A stretch of 64,000 bases of DNA from Streptomyces sp. MUM 178J (GTDB lineage Bacteria > Actinomycetota > Actinomycetes > Streptomycetales > Streptomycetaceae), in NCBI RefSeq assembly GCF_022414575.1, contig NZ_JADWYQ010000023.1, positions 42,732 through 106,731 on the forward strand. The letters are read 5' to 3'. Both the position numbers and the translations under genes were made by a program. The first letter of the stretch is position 1, and every line of letters starts with the position of its first letter. Positions 40,480 to 50,023 of the stretch are shown here, one piece after another. Under the pieces are notes generated by a model. It saw only the letters and a list, made by a program, of their open reading frames with translations, made no database searches and was not told the DNA's origin.

Positions 40480-40941
40480 AAGCACCCTCGGGAGGTGGAG
40501 GCCGAGGGCGAGCGGCTGGCAGGCGATGCCGGGCGTGCCCCTGCCGATCGAGCCGCGTCGTGTTCCCGGCTGCGATCGGCCTCGGGGGAGATCACTGCCA
40601 CTGATTCCGCGCCAAGACCTGGAGACGGTGAGGGGCGGCCTACTGCGACGCGCTCCACCACGTGCACGTGCCGGGGGACAAGCTTCGCTGGAACGGACGG
40701 CAGCGCGGCGGTGCGTCTCCAACACGCTGCTCGGCAGCTACGCGGGTGCCATCGGCGTCAAGACCGGTTCGGCCCGGAGGTGGAGTACTGCCTGGTCTTC
40801 GCCTCCGCCCGCAACGGCAAGACGCCCATCGGGACGGCTCTGGTCTCCTCGTCCGTGGCCGACTGTACGGCAGACGCAAGGAACGTGATGGATCGCGCAC
40901 TTGAGAAGTGGGCGTACGGCAGCGCGAAATGCGCTGGTTGA
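40480..40941 (+). pseudogene. D-alanyl-D-alanine carboxypeptidase fragment
   Basis: Two frames hold pieces of a penicillin-binding carboxypeptidase: SNTLLGSYAGAIGVKTGSA (with the KTG box) in one, and EYCLVFASARNGKTPIGTAL with ADARNVMDRALEKWAYGS in the next. A frame change near 40770 separates them. The SxxK and SxN motifs are not found in the 40480-40680 part, which is scrambled. It is a 3' remnant. Confidence 0.65.
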
Positions 40942-40956
40942 AACCATGATCAGACC

Positions 40957-42003
40957 ATGCGAATTCTGATAGTGGGCGGCTCTGTGTTTCTCGGCCGTGC
41001 CTTTGTGGCCGAGGCGCTGCGGCGGGGCCATGAGGTCACGGTATTCAACCGGGGGAAGTCGGGAGCGGACTCGGCCGGCGTCGAGGTCGTGCGCGGGAAC
41101 CGCCAGAGCGCCGAAGACCTGGATCGGCTGGCCGAGAACCGTACTTGGGACGTGGTCGTCGACACCTGCGGCTTCGAGCCGCAGGTGGTCGCACAGTCGG
41201 CCAAGGCCCTGTCCGGCCACGCTGGCACGTATCTGTTCGTGTCGTCTTTCCATGCCTATGCGGGATGGCCGGGCGAGCCGGTGGACGAGAAGTCACCCCG
41301 GCACCCGTGCGCGCCCGACGCCGCGTCCGACGACGTCGTGTACAACGCTCTCAAAGCGGGCTGCGAGCGTGCCGTCGAGCAGTCATTCGAGGGGCGGACG
41401 CTGATCCTCGGCCCCGGCCTGATCGTGGGTCCCCACGAGAACACCGGGCGTCTGCTGTGGTGGTTGGAGCGCTTCGCCCGGGGCGGGCGGGTGTTGGTGC
41501 CGGGCTCGCCGGACCGGCCCGTACGGCTGGTGGACGCGCGGGACATCGCCGTGTTCGGGCTCGACCGGGCTGAGGCGGGCGACAGCAACCGCTATCTGGT
41601 AACCGGCCGCGGCGGTGAAGGCCGTGACGGCGACGTCGACACCCTTGGCGACCTGTTCGCGCACTGCGCGGAGGTGACCGGATCTGATGCCGAACCGGTG
41701 TGGGTGGACGACTACTTCCTGCTGGAGCACGAGGTCGCGGTGTGGACCGGGCTGCCCTTTTGGGCCGCCGACGTCCCTGCCCTCGCGGGCACGTGGCGAG
41801 CCTCCTCCGCGAAGGCCGAAGCGGCCGGTCTGCGCCTGCGCCCCCTCCCCGACACGGTGCGGGACACATGGGAGTGGCTGCGGGCACGGGGGCCGTCGGA
41901 CGGCCCCTGCCGGCAGGGCGACACGCTCCTGGGCATCACCCCGGACCGCGAACGTGAGCTCCTCGCCGCGTGGGACGCACGTCAGCAGGGTGGTGCGGCG
42001 TGA
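40957..42003 (+). CDS. NAD-dependent epimerase/dehydratase-family protein
   Basis: A 348-residue protein of the extended SDR fold: MRILIVGGSVFLGRAFVAEA (nucleotide-binding G-x-x-x-x-x-G), VTVFNRGKSG, and DVVVDTCGFEPQVVAQSAKA. The usual YxxxK may be in DVVYNALKAGCERAV. It resembles a large Streptomyces group annotated as NAD-dependent epimerases of unknown substrate. Its stop overlaps the GTG start of the decayed adenylation-domain gene. The frame has no lesions, unlike its neighbours. Confidence 0.82.
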   Translation: MRILIVGGSVFLGRAFVAEALRRGHEVTVFNRGKSGADSAGVEVVRGNRQSAEDLDRLAENRTWDVVVDTCGFEPQVVAQSAKALSGHAGTYLFVSSFHAYAGWPGEPVDEKSPRHPCAPDAASDDVVYNALKAGCERAVEQSFEGRTLILGPGLIVGPHENTGRLLWWLERFARGGRVLVPGSPDRPVRLVDARDIAVFGLDRAEAGDSNRYLVTGRGGEGRDGDVDTLGDLFAHCAEVTGSDAEPVWVDDYFLLEHEVAVWTGLPFWAADVPALAGTWRASSAKAEAAGLRLRPLPDTVRDTWEWLRARGPSDGPCRQGDTLLGITPDRERELLAAWDARQQGGAA

Positions 42004-42843
42004 GACGGGAACGGCGTACGAGCAGCGGACCCTCTACGACTGGTTCGCCGCGTCCGTCGCGGAGTACGGCGAGCTGACCGCTCTCGAAGTGGCCGGGGAG
42101 CGGCTCTCGTACACCGAACTCCACGACCTCGTGGAGCGCGTGGCCGGCGAGATCCTCGTCGCCTCGGGCGGGGAGGCTCCCGAGCACATCGGCCTCCTCG
42201 CCTCCCGCAGTCTCGCCGCGTATGCCGGCTGTCTGGCGATCCAGCGGCTCGGCTCCACGGCGGTCCCGCTCAACCCGGCCTGGCCCGCGGCGCGCACGGC
42301 GAGGGTCGTCTCCGCGGGTGAGGCCGGCCTCGTGTTGGCCGACGGTGATCTGGCGCCGACGCGCGGCGGAGCGGCCCTGGACGAGCTCGAGGGCCCCATC
42401 CTGCGCCTGGACGCGGCGGGGTTGCGGGAACTGCGCGAGCGGCGGACGCCCGGGAACGCGGCAGCGACGGACCCTCTGATCGACGGCGCGCTGGTCCACC
42501 TCGGCCGTATCGACCAGCAGGTCAAGATCCACGGCAACCGCATCGAACTCAGCGAGGTCGAGGCGGCATTGCGCGAGATCGACTGGGTCCGGGAGGCCGT
42601 CGTGATGGCGACGCCGGGCGAGGACGGCCGGATGAGGCTCGAAGCCGCCTACACGGCGACGGGCGCGCGGGGGGCGGCAGCGGATCTGCGAACGTCGCTG
42701 AACGCCTCGCTTCCCGCCTACATGGTGCCGCACCGCCTCACGGAGTTCGCCACGATGCCGCTGGCATCGAGCGGCAGCTGGACCGGGGGGCGGTCGCGCG
42801 GCTGCTCGGCGAGGCGCGCAGGGACGAGGCGCCGAGGAGCTGA
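41993..42843 (+). pseudogene. NRPS-like adenylation domain with large internal deletion
   Basis: From GTG 41993 the frame begins like an adenylation enzyme: TALEVAGERLSYTELHDLVE and QRLGSTAVPLNPAWPAARTA. Around 42475 it jumps directly to GALVHLGRIDQQVKIHGNRI, the A8 region, so the cores A3 to A7 (ATP-binding and specificity part, about 250 residues) are missing. Near 42770 the frame shifts again, and the A10-like end RQLDRGAVARLL lies in another frame. It cannot be functional. Confidence 0.8.
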
Positions 42844-42924
42844 GGGCAGACAGTGGAAGGGGGCGGGGAACACCCCGAAGGTGCTCTCCGCCACTCCTTC
42901 TGTCGGCTCTGGGGGCCGGGCGCG

Positions 42925-43677
42925 TCATGCGCCTGCCGGTGCCGCTTCCCACTCCTGGGGCTCGTGCTCCCCAGCGAGTATCCCGTCGATCCGGTCCCAC
43001 AGGGCCGGCCAGGCGTCGGTGAGGTACATGTGGTTGCCCGGCACGTCGTCGAACTCGGCGTCCGCGGACGTGACAGCGGACCACTGGTTGGCGTCGGCCC
43101 GGCTGACCAGCGCGTCGCTCTCACCGCGCAGGACACTGAGAGGAAGGGCCGAAGCCGTTGCGGAATCCGGCACCTCGGCCGCGTAGGTGTCATGGATCAG
43201 CATGTCGGCCCGGAGCGCGGGCAACAGCAGCTCGCGCAGGTCCGGGTCGTGCAACGACGCGTGGTCGTAGCCGACCAGGCTCTGCAGCCGGGCGGCGAAT
43301 TCGTCGTCGGGCAGGGTTGCCGCACCCGACTTCTCCCGGTGCAGGAACGGCGCGGCCGCTCCGCTCACGATGAGTCGCCGCGGCGGCCGGAACCCGTCGG
43401 CCAGCAGCCGCCGGGACGTCTCGTACGCGAGGAGCGCGCCGAAGCTGTGGCCGAACAGGGCGTACGGCCGGTCGTCTCCCGCGGCCGCGCGTACCTGGGC
43501 GGCGCACAGATCGGCGGCCGCGTCCATCGATGTGAGGGGCTCTTCGATGAACTGCTCTTCACGGCCCGGAAGCTGTACTGGAACCACCTCGAACGTGCGG
43601 GCCGGATGCGCACGCCACGGGCGGAACAGGCCGGCTCCGACCCCGGCGAAGGGGATGCACATCAGTGCGATGGTCAT
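42925..43677 (-). CDS. Type II thioesterase
   Basis: A 250-residue alpha/beta hydrolase of the NRPS/PKS editing type (TEII/GrsT-like). It starts LMCIPFAGVGAGLFRPWRAH, has the nucleophile elbow YALFGHSFGALLAYETSRRL (GHSFG), the acid near SVLRGESDALVSRAD and the catalytic His in DVPGNHMYLTDAW. Such enzymes remove mis-primed acyl or aminoacyl groups from carrier proteins. It stands among decayed NRPS fragments, but an intact NRPS is encoded from 55.9 kb onward, which it might serve. Confidence 0.9.
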   Translation of the reverse strand: MTIALMCIPFAGVGAGLFRPWRAHPARTFEVVPVQLPGREEQFIEEPLTSMDAAADLCAAQVRAAAGDDRPYALFGHSFGALLAYETSRRLLADGFRPPRRLIVSGAAAPFLHREKSGAATLPDDEFAARLQSLVGYDHASLHDPDLRELLLPALRADMLIHDTYAAEVPDSATASALPLSVLRGESDALVSRADANQWSAVTSADAEFDDVPGNHMYLTDAWPALWDRIDGILAGEHEPQEWEAAPAGA

Positions 43678-43737
43678 GAGGGGCTTTCCTTCTCGTTCGG
43701 CGATCGGGCCGTCGGTTCTCGGGCCCGGCGGCAGTGC

Positions 43738-44085
43738 TCAGTCGCGGCGGCGTGAGCGCGGTGCCCAGGCCGACAGGGCGCGGGCACGGGCCGCGCCCCG
43801 GCCGGGCTCCGTGTCCCCCGCGCCGGCCGCAGCGGCGTCCGGGGCCGGTGCACGCAGCGTGTCCAGGTGCGCGACCAGTGCCCGTACCGTCGTATGGCGG
43901 AAGAGGGCGGCGGTACTCAGTGCGGGGTATCCCTCACGCAGCAGGGACAGGACGCGCAGCACCCCTGCGGAGGTGCCGCCCAGAGCGACGCGCTGCCCGC
44001 GGATATCTCACGGTCAGGCCCATGCCGCCCGCGCTGTCGTACGTCAGCGTCACGCTCAGGTCGTACTCGGCAGCACCCGCGCACA
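43738..44085 (-). pseudogene. NRPS fragment: condensation-domain scrap and carrier protein
   Basis: On the minus strand AAEYDLSVTLTYDSAGGMGL resembles the 3' part of a condensation domain (FDLxxTL...). A frame change near 44005 follows, then GQRVALGGTSAGVLRVLSLL is the end of a carrier protein with the phosphopantetheine Ser in GGTSA. It ends LVAHLDTLRAPAPDAAA. Nothing else of the synthetase remains. One edge abuts the second copy of the attachment-like block. Confidence 0.6.
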
Positions 44086-44094
44086 CGCAAAACC

Positions 44095-44253
44095 GCAGGT
44101 CAGGAGCCCTTCGCAGCCGGTTCGAGGATCGCGACGCACTCCACGTGGTGCGTCATCGGGAAGAGATCGACACCTGGGCTAGTGAACAAAGTCGCAGGTC
44201 AGGGCATATATCCCCTTCCTTTCTGGCGGGCCGTGCGTCAAACGAGCGTCACG
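44095..44253. repeat. Attachment-site-like repeat block, copy 2
   Basis: GCAGGTCAGG occurs at 44095 and 44194. In between, the minus strand reads DLFPMTHHVECVAILEPAAK before the stop, the authentic-looking tail of an RlmD/TrmA-type methyltransferase without its body. The block ends in GCGTCAAACGAGCGTCACG (44235-44253), one base different from the copy at 40097-40115. The interval between the two blocks contains the decayed carboxypeptidase and NRPS pieces. Confidence 0.6.
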
Positions 44254-44389
44254 CCCCTCGCCAGCTATCTCGCAGGCCTCCAACCTTCGGGCCTCGATCA
44301 TCTGGATCAAGGACCTGTCACGGACCAACCAGTGATCACGACTCGATACGCATCCTGGCGAGGAAGGTTGGGGCGAGGGAGGGGATCGG

Positions 44390-45448
44390 TCAGCTCGGGA
44401 CCGGTGCCGGGGTGCGGTGCTCGCGCATCCAGCCGTGGGAGTCGGGGACTCGGCCCTGGTGGAGGGCGGTGAGGGAGGCGCGGAGGGCCAGGGTGACCGG
44501 GCCGGCCGCGCCGCTGCCGATCTGCCAGGCATCGGCACCATCGCGCACCAGGCCCACCGGGGTCACCAAGGCTGCCGTACCGCAGGCGAAGGTCTCCGTG
44601 ATGGCCCCCGACAGGCTCTGCGCGCGCCACTCGTCGACCGCGATCCGTTCCTCGCGGACGGGGTGGCCCAGTTCGGCGGCCAGGGTGAGCAGTGAGTCGC
44701 GGGTGACGCCCGGGAGGAGGCTGCCCGTGAGCGGGGAGGTCACGACCTCGGCGGCCGGGCCCGAGCCGCGGACGAAGAAGAGGTTCATCCCGCCCATCTC
44801 CTCGATCCAGCGGCGTTCCACCGGATCCAGCCACACCACCTGTCGGCACCCCGCCTCGGCCGCCGCCTGCTGCGCCAGGAACGCCCCCGCGTAGTTCCCG
44901 GCACACTTGGCCTGCCCCGTGCCGTCCGGGGCGGCCCGGGTGAACTCTCGGCTGACCAGCACCGATACCGGGTCGGGCCGGTCCGAGAAGAAGCCGCCCG
45001 TCACGAACCCCATCAGCAGGAACGTGTATTTTCGTGCGGGCCGCAGCGCGAGCGAGGGCTCGCTGGCGAAGAGGACCGGCCGCAGGTAAAGGCTCAGGTC
45101 CGGATCGTCGACCGGCAGCAGGTGCCCGTCCCGGCCCACGAACAGGTCCATGGCCTCCAGGAAGAGTTCCTCCGGCAGTTCCGGCATGGCGAGACGGCGG
45201 GCCGACTGCCGCAGGCGGCCGGCGTGGGCGGCCGGGCGGAACGCGGCGAGCGTCCCGTCCGCGCGCCGGTGGATCTTCAGCCCTTCGAAGACGACCTGCC
45301 CGTAGTGCAGGCCGGCCATGGCTGGGCTGAACGGCAGGTCACCGAAGGCCATGACCTGCGGAGCTCCGGACCAGCCTTCCTGTGCGGTCCACGTCATCCT
45401 CACCATGTGGTCCGTGAACCGCTCCCCGAAACCGTGTTGCGTCGTCAC
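44390..45448 (-). CDS. ilvE: Branched-chain amino acid aminotransferase
   Basis: A 352-residue class IV PLP aminotransferase. Motifs: MAGLHYGQVVFEGLKIHR, LYLRPVLFASEPSLALRPAR, KCAGNYAGAFLAQQAAAEAG (the Lys of KCxGNY binds PLP) and WIEEMGGMNLFFV. Length and pattern are those of IlvE, which interconverts Leu, Ile and Val with their keto acids. A housekeeping copy is expected elsewhere; this one ends the minus-strand NRPS/MEP operon, so it may supply a branched-chain residue or keto-acid starter. It is 15 bp from the SnoaL-like gene. Confidence 0.88.
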   Translation of the reverse strand: MTTQHGFGERFTDHMVRMTWTAQEGWSGAPQVMAFGDLPFSPAMAGLHYGQVVFEGLKIHRRADGTLAAFRPAAHAGRLRQSARRLAMPELPEELFLEAMDLFVGRDGHLLPVDDPDLSLYLRPVLFASEPSLALRPARKYTFLLMGFVTGGFFSDRPDPVSVLVSREFTRAAPDGTGQAKCAGNYAGAFLAQQAAAEAGCRQVVWLDPVERRWIEEMGGMNLFFVRGSGPAAEVVTSPLTGSLLPGVTRDSLLTLAAELGHPVREERIAVDEWRAQSLSGAITETFACGTAALVTPVGLVRDGADAWQIGSGAAGPVTLALRASLTALHQGRVPDSHGWMREHRTPAPVPS

Positions 45449-45463
45449 AGCCGTTGCCTCTCG

Positions 45464-45835
45464 TCAGACCATCGGGGCGAAGAAGAAGGTGTCGCGGCTG
45501 CGGAAGGTGCCGCTCTCGGAGAAGGTGAAGAAGTCCGCGAAGCGCAGGGACACCGACCGCTCATCGTGCAGGGTCCCCTCGAAGGTGCCGTGCACCGCGG
45601 CGCCGTCCTCGTGCACCAGGATGGTCGACACCGTGTGCACGCCCTCCTTGATGACCCGGTGCTCCCGGTAGAAGGACTCCAGCTGTGCCCTGCCGACCAA
45701 CGGGTCGTAGCCCGGGCGACGGTAGACCGCGTCGTGGTCGAAGAGCCCGACGAGTCCGGTCACATCGCCCGCGTCCACCAGCTCGTAGTAGCGCCGTACG
45801 CGCTGTTCGCCATTCATGTTCCCGTGGGTGATCAT
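45464..45835 (-). CDS. SnoaL/NTF2-like protein
   Basis: A 123-residue protein of the cone-shaped NTF2 fold: VRRYYELVDAGDVTGLVGLF, DHDAVYRRPGYDPLVGRAQL, HEDGAAVHGTFEGTLHDE and RFADFFTFSESGTFRSRDTF. Members are SnoaL-like cyclases, ketosteroid-isomerase-like enzymes or dehydratases of secondary metabolism. The specific reaction cannot be predicted. It sits 11 bp downstream of ispG in the MEP/NRPS operon. The start may be the second Met (MNGEQRV). Confidence 0.82.
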   Translation of the reverse strand: MITHGNMNGEQRVRRYYELVDAGDVTGLVGLFDHDAVYRRPGYDPLVGRAQLESFYREHRVIKEGVHTVSTILVHEDGAAVHGTFEGTLHDERSVSLRFADFFTFSESGTFRSRDTFFFAPMV

Positions 45836-45846
45836 CTCCGTCCCCC

Positions 45847-47004
45847 TCAGACGACCGCGACCTGCGGGGCCCCCAGGCCCGCCCCGATCGGGTCCTCGTA
45901 CGTCTCGGCAATACGCAGCGCCTCCTCGATCAGCGTTTCCACGATCTTGGACTCCGGTACGGTGCGCACCACTTCGCCTTTCACGAAGATCTGCCCCTTG
46001 CCGTTGCCGGAGGCCACGCCCAGATCGGCCTCGCGGGCCTCACCGGGCCCGTTGACGACGCAGCCCATCACGGCCACGCGCAGCGGGACCTCCATCCCGT
46101 CGAGGCCGGCGCTGACCTCGGCGGCCAGCTTGTACACATCCACCTGGGCCCGGCCGCAGGAGGGGCAGGAAACGATGTCCAGTTTGCGGGGGCGCAGGTT
46201 GAGCGATTGCAGGATCTGTGTGGCAACCTTGACCTCCTCCACGGGCGGCGCGGACAACGAGACGCGGACCGTGTCGCCGATGCCCTGGCGCAGCAGCGCT
46301 CCGAAGGCGACGGCGGACTTGATGGTGCCCTGGAAGGCGGGGCCGGCCTCGGTGACACCGAGGTGGAGGGGGTAGTCGCAGGATTCGGCCAGCAGTTCGT
46401 AGGCGCGGATCATGACGAGCGGGTCGTTGTGCTTGACGGAGATCTTGATGTCGTGGAAGCCGTGTTCGGCGAAGAGCCCCGCCTCCCACAGCGCCGACTC
46501 CACAAGGGCCTCCGGGGTGGCCTTGCCGTACTTGGCGAGCAGCCGGGCGTCGAGCGAGCCGGCGTTGACGCCGATCCGGATGGGGGTGCCGTGGTCCTTG
46601 GCCGCGAGTGCGATGTCCTTGACCCGGTCGTCGAACTTCTTGATGTTGCCCGGGTTGACCCGGACCGCGGCGCAGCCCGCCTCGATCGCCGCGAAGACGT
46701 AGCGGGGCTGGAAGTGGATGTCCGCGATCACCGGGATCGGCGACTTGGCGGCGATCAGCGGGAGAGCGTCCGCGTCGTCCTGGGAGGGGCACGCCACCCG
46801 CACGATGTCGCATCCCGCGCTCGCGAGTTCGGCGATCTGCTGGAGCGTGGCGTTGACGTCTGAGGTGAGGGTGGTGGTCATGGACTGGACGGAGACAGGG
46901 GAGTCGCTGCCCACTCCCGTGCTACCGACGCGGAGCTGGCGGGTCGGGCGACGGGGAGCCAGAACCGGTGCGGGCACCGATGGCATTCCGAGTGAGACCG
47001 GCAT
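45847..47004 (-). CDS. ispG: 4-hydroxy-3-methylbut-2-enyl-diphosphate synthase IspG
   Basis: A 385-residue protein from ATG 47004 (GAGGGA upstream). Its reading frame could be extended to 47724, but that part is antisense of dxs and is rejected. The TIM barrel begins [20 protein letters not shown], with [13 protein letters not shown] in the middle. The [4Fe-4S] ligands are in [12 protein letters not shown] and GCVVNGPGE (three Cys and the Glu). The enzyme reduces MEcPP to HMBPP in the MEP pathway. Being beside dxs and ispH in a biosynthetic operon marks it as a pathway-specific copy that raises isoprenoid precursor flux. Confidence 0.95.
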   Translation of the reverse strand: MPVSLGMPSVPAPVLAPRRPTRQLRVGSTGVGSDSPVSVQSMTTTLTSDVNATLQQIAELASAGCDIVRVACPSQDDADALPLIAAKSPIPVIADIHFQPRYVFAAIEAGCAAVRVNPGNIKKFDDRVKDIALAAKDHGTPIRIGVNAGSLDARLLAKYGKATPEALVESALWEAGLFAEHGFHDIKISVKHNDPLVMIRAYELLAESCDYPLHLGVTEAGPAFQGTIKSAVAFGALLRQGIGDTVRVSLSAPPVEEVKVATQILQSLNLRPRKLDIVSCPSCGRAQVDVYKLAAEVSAGLDGMEVPLRVAVMGCVVNGPGEAREADLGVASGNGKGQIFVKGEVVRTVPESKIVETLIEEALRIAETYEDPIGAGLGAPQVAVV

Positions 47005-47084
47005 GGTGTGTCCCTCAAGCAGTGAGCGGTCCGGGAAGACCGGGTGGGTGGGAATGGGGGTGGCGCGGGCCGGTGGGGGCGGAG

Positions 47085-48944
47085 TCAGCGGTCCGCACCG
47101 ACCGGCTCGCGAGCCGCCAGTTCTTCGATCCGTACTGTGTCCTCTCGGCCCGCGAGCGCCTCGACCACAACGCGGGCGATGTTGCGCCCCGTCAGTCCGC
47201 TCGCTACGAGGATGTCCTCGCGCCGGCCGTGGTCCAGGAACCGCTGGGGCACCCCGAAGGTGCGGGTGGGCGTCCGCGCGCCGGCGTCGGCGAGCGCCCG
47301 GGCGATCGCGGCGCCCGATCCGCCCGCCAGACCGTTGTCCTCGACGGTGGCGACCAGGTCGTGCTGCATACCGAGTTCCACCAGGGCGGTGGGGACCGGG
47401 GTGATCCAGCGCGGGTCGACGACGGTGACGCCGAAGCCGTGTTCGGCGAGCCGGTCGGCCGCCTCCAGGCAGATCCCGGCCATCGGGCCGACGGAGACGA
47501 GGAGCACATCGCGGCTGCGGGAGCCCGCGCGGCGCAGTACATCCATGCCGGCGAGGGTGTCGACCGCGGGGATGTCGGGCCCGGTCGTGCCCTTGGGAAA
47601 GCGCAGGGCGGTGGGGCCGTCCTGGACGGCGACGGCTTCGCCGAGGGCCCGGCGCAGGGTCGCGGCGTCGCGTGGTGCGGCCACGCGCAAGCCGGGGACG
47701 AGCTGGAACAGCGACAGGTCCCACATGCCGTTGTGGGACGCGCCGTCGTCCCCCGTTACGCCGGCCCGGTCCAGTACGAACGTGACCGGCGCGCGGTGCA
47801 GGGCGACGTCGAGCAGCATCTGGTCGAAGGCGCGGTTGAGGAAGGTGGCGTAGAGCGCCACGACGGGGTGCCAGCCCCCCAGGGCCAGGCCCGCCGCGGA
47901 GGTCACGGCGTGCTGTTCGGCGATGCCCACGTCGAAGGTGCGGTCCGGGAAGCGCTCGGCGAATTCCGTCAGGCCGGTCGGGGCGAGCATGGCGGCCGTG
48001 ATCGCGACCAGGTCCTGGCGCCGCGTGCCGAGTTCGGCCAGTTCGGTGGAGAAGACGTCCGTCCAGACGGGCCCTGCGGGTACGACTGGTGAGGCGGGCG
48101 CGGCGGGTAGAGCGCCGGCTTGCGGGAGCTCCGGGGCGGCGGGTCGCGGGCGGACGGCGTGGAAGCGGTCGGCCTCGTCCTGTTCCGCGGGCTCGTGGCC
48201 GCGGCCCTTCTCCGTCAGGCAGTGGACGACGACGGGCCCGCCGAGGCCGGACGCATGGCGCAGGGTCTCCTCCAGGGCCGCGAGGTCGTGTCCGTCGACG
48301 GGGCCGACGTAGCTCAGGCCCATGTTCTCGAACATGCTGGGCCCGCGGTGCTCGCCGCTGCGCAGCGCGGCCAGGTGTGCGGCGATACCTCCGACAGTGG
48401 GGGCGTAGGAGCGGGTGTTGTCGTTGAGGACGACAACGACCGGGCGGTCGGGGGCCGCCGCGAGGTTGTTCAGGCCCTCCCAGGCCATGCCGCCGGTCAG
48501 CGCGCCGTCGCCGATGACCGCGACCACGGCCCGGTCGTCCACGCCCTGGAGGGCGTACGCCTTGGCGAGGCCGTCGGCGTAGGACACCACGGTCGAGGCG
48601 TGGGAGTTCTCGATGACGTCATGTTCGGATTCCGCCCGGCTGGGGTAGCCCGAGAGGCCGCCGGGCTGGCGCAGGGATTTGAAGTCCCCGGCGCGCCCCG
48701 TGAGCATCTTGTGGACGTACGTCTGATGTCCGGTGTCCCACATGATGCGGTCTTTGGGGGACTCGAAGACCCGGTGCAGGGCGATGGTCAGCTCGACCAC
48801 GCCGAGGCAGGGTCCGAGGTGGCCGCCCGTGCGGGTGACCTCGTCCACGAGCAGCCGCCGTATGTCGCGGGTGAGTGCTCGCAGCTGGGATGGGGTGAGC
48901 CCACGCAGGTTTTCCGGCCCCTGGACCGTTTCGATCGTTGTCAT
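47085..48944 (-). CDS. dxs: 1-deoxy-D-xylulose-5-phosphate synthase
   Basis: A 619-residue thiamine-diphosphate enzyme from ATG 48944. Landmarks are the N-terminal [20 protein letters not shown] and [16 protein letters not shown], the ThDP motif [20 protein letters not shown], then [20 protein letters not shown] and [15 protein letters not shown], with a transketolase C-terminal domain. It makes DXP from pyruvate and GAP, the first and flux-controlling MEP step. It is adjacent to ispH and ispG on the same strand. A linker of about 40 Ala/Pro-rich residues ([19 protein letters not shown]) separates the first two domains. Confidence 0.95.
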   Translation of the reverse strand: MTTIETVQGPENLRGLTPSQLRALTRDIRRLLVDEVTRTGGHLGPCLGVVELTIALHRVFESPKDRIMWDTGHQTYVHKMLTGRAGDFKSLRQPGGLSGYPSRAESEHDVIENSHASTVVSYADGLAKAYALQGVDDRAVVAVIGDGALTGGMAWEGLNNLAAAPDRPVVVVLNDNTRSYAPTVGGIAAHLAALRSGEHRGPSMFENMGLSYVGPVDGHDLAALEETLRHASGLGGPVVVHCLTEKGRGHEPAEQDEADRFHAVRPRPAAPELPQAGALPAAPASPVVPAGPVWTDVFSTELAELGTRRQDLVAITAAMLAPTGLTEFAERFPDRTFDVGIAEQHAVTSAAGLALGGWHPVVALYATFLNRAFDQMLLDVALHRAPVTFVLDRAGVTGDDGASHNGMWDLSLFQLVPGLRVAAPRDAATLRRALGEAVAVQDGPTALRFPKGTTGPDIPAVDTLAGMDVLRRAGSRSRDVLLVSVGPMAGICLEAADRLAEHGFGVTVVDPRWITPVPTALVELGMQHDLVATVEDNGLAGGSGAAIARALADAGARTPTRTFGVPQRFLDHGRREDILVASGLTGRNIARVVVEALAGREDTVRIEELAAREPVGADR

Positions 48945-48961
48945 GGCGGATCCCGTTCTTG

Positions 48962-49996
48962 TCACAGGGCTTCGTCGGCGAGTGGAGTACGCGGCACGCG
49001 GCCGGTGAGGGGGTCGGCCAGGCGGGCCGGCATGGAGAAGACGACGTCCTCTGGAATGCCCTCGTCCAGCTCGACATCGGTGTAGCCGAGGGTGGCCAGC
49101 CGCTCGACGAGGCCGCGGACCAGGATCTCCGGCGCGCTGGCACCGGAGCTGATGCCGATGCTCGACGCGGAGGCCAGCCAGCGCTCGTCCAACTGGCCCG
49201 CGTCCGGCACCAGGTAAGCGGCGCTTCCGTGTTCCCGGGCGACCTCGACCATGCGGATGGAGTTGCTGGAGTTGCACGATCCCACGACCAGGACGAGGTC
49301 GTTACGGCGGGCCAGTGCCTTGACAGCGTTCTGGCGGTTCTCGCTGGCGTAGCAGATGTCGCTGCCGGCAGGGCCGACGATGTCGGTGAACTTGTGGTGC
49401 AGGGCGTCGATGACGCGGCTGGTCTCGTCGAACGACAGGGTCGTCTGGGTCAGATAGGCCACCGGCGCGTCGGCGGGAAGGCCAAGCCGTTCGACGTCCT
49501 CCTCCGTCTCGACGACGATCGTGCGGTCGGGGGCCTCGCCGCGGACACCCTCGACCTCCTCGTGGTCGGCGTGACCGACGAGCAGGATCGTGCGCTCGTC
49601 CCGGGCGTACCGCACGGCCGCCTGGTGGACCTTGGCGACCAGCGGGCAGGTCGCGTCGATCACTTCGAGCCGGCGCGAGGCCGCGCCCGTCCGCACCGCG
49701 GGTGAGACGCCGTGCGCGGAGAAGACGCACACCGCCCCCTCGGGCACCTCGTCCTCGCTGTCGACGAAGCGCGCTCCGCGCATTTCGAGCTCGGCCACGA
49801 TGTGGTGGTTGTGCACGATTTCCTTGCGCACGTACACCGGTGCTCCGTGGAGGTCGAGGGCGCGCTCCACGATGCCGATGGCCCGGCGTACCCCGGCACA
49901 GAATCCGCGGGGCTGGGCCAGCACGATGCGCTTGGCCGAGTCGGGCGCCCGGCCGCCCGCGTCTGGCCTGGAGGTCGGCAGGCTGGTGGCGCTCAT
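48962..49996 (-). CDS. ispH: 4-hydroxy-3-methylbut-2-enyl diphosphate reductase IspH
   Basis: A 344-residue protein. The three cluster Cys are in [34 protein letters not shown] and [18 protein letters not shown]. Conserved substrate-binding His residues are in EIVHNHHIV and [10 protein letters not shown]. It turns HMBPP into IPP and DMAPP, the last MEP step. It lies 27 bp after the ABC exporter gene and just before dxs and ispG, so the order ispH-dxs-ispG gives three of the MEP enzymes as an extra dose. Confidence 0.95.
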   Translation of the reverse strand: MSATSLPTSRPDAGGRAPDSAKRIVLAQPRGFCAGVRRAIGIVERALDLHGAPVYVRKEIVHNHHIVAELEMRGARFVDSEDEVPEGAVCVFSAHGVSPAVRTGAASRRLEVIDATCPLVAKVHQAAVRYARDERTILLVGHADHEEVEGVRGEAPDRTIVVETEEDVERLGLPADAPVAYLTQTTLSFDETSRVIDALHHKFTDIVGPAGSDICYASENRQNAVKALARRNDLVLVVGSCNSSNSIRMVEVAREHGSAAYLVPDAGQLDERWLASASSIGISSGASAPEILVRGLVERLATLGYTDVELDEGIPEDVVFSMPARLADPLTGRVPRTPLADEAL

Positions 49997-50023
49997 GGCG
50001 CGCTCCGTTCGTTGGAGGGAGTT

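Noticed and set aside
47085..47724. Long minus-strand frame extending ispG upstream to 47724
   Set aside because: The extension is Arg/Pro-rich, overlaps the dxs coding region and has no similarity; ispG starts at 47004 with a good ribosome site.
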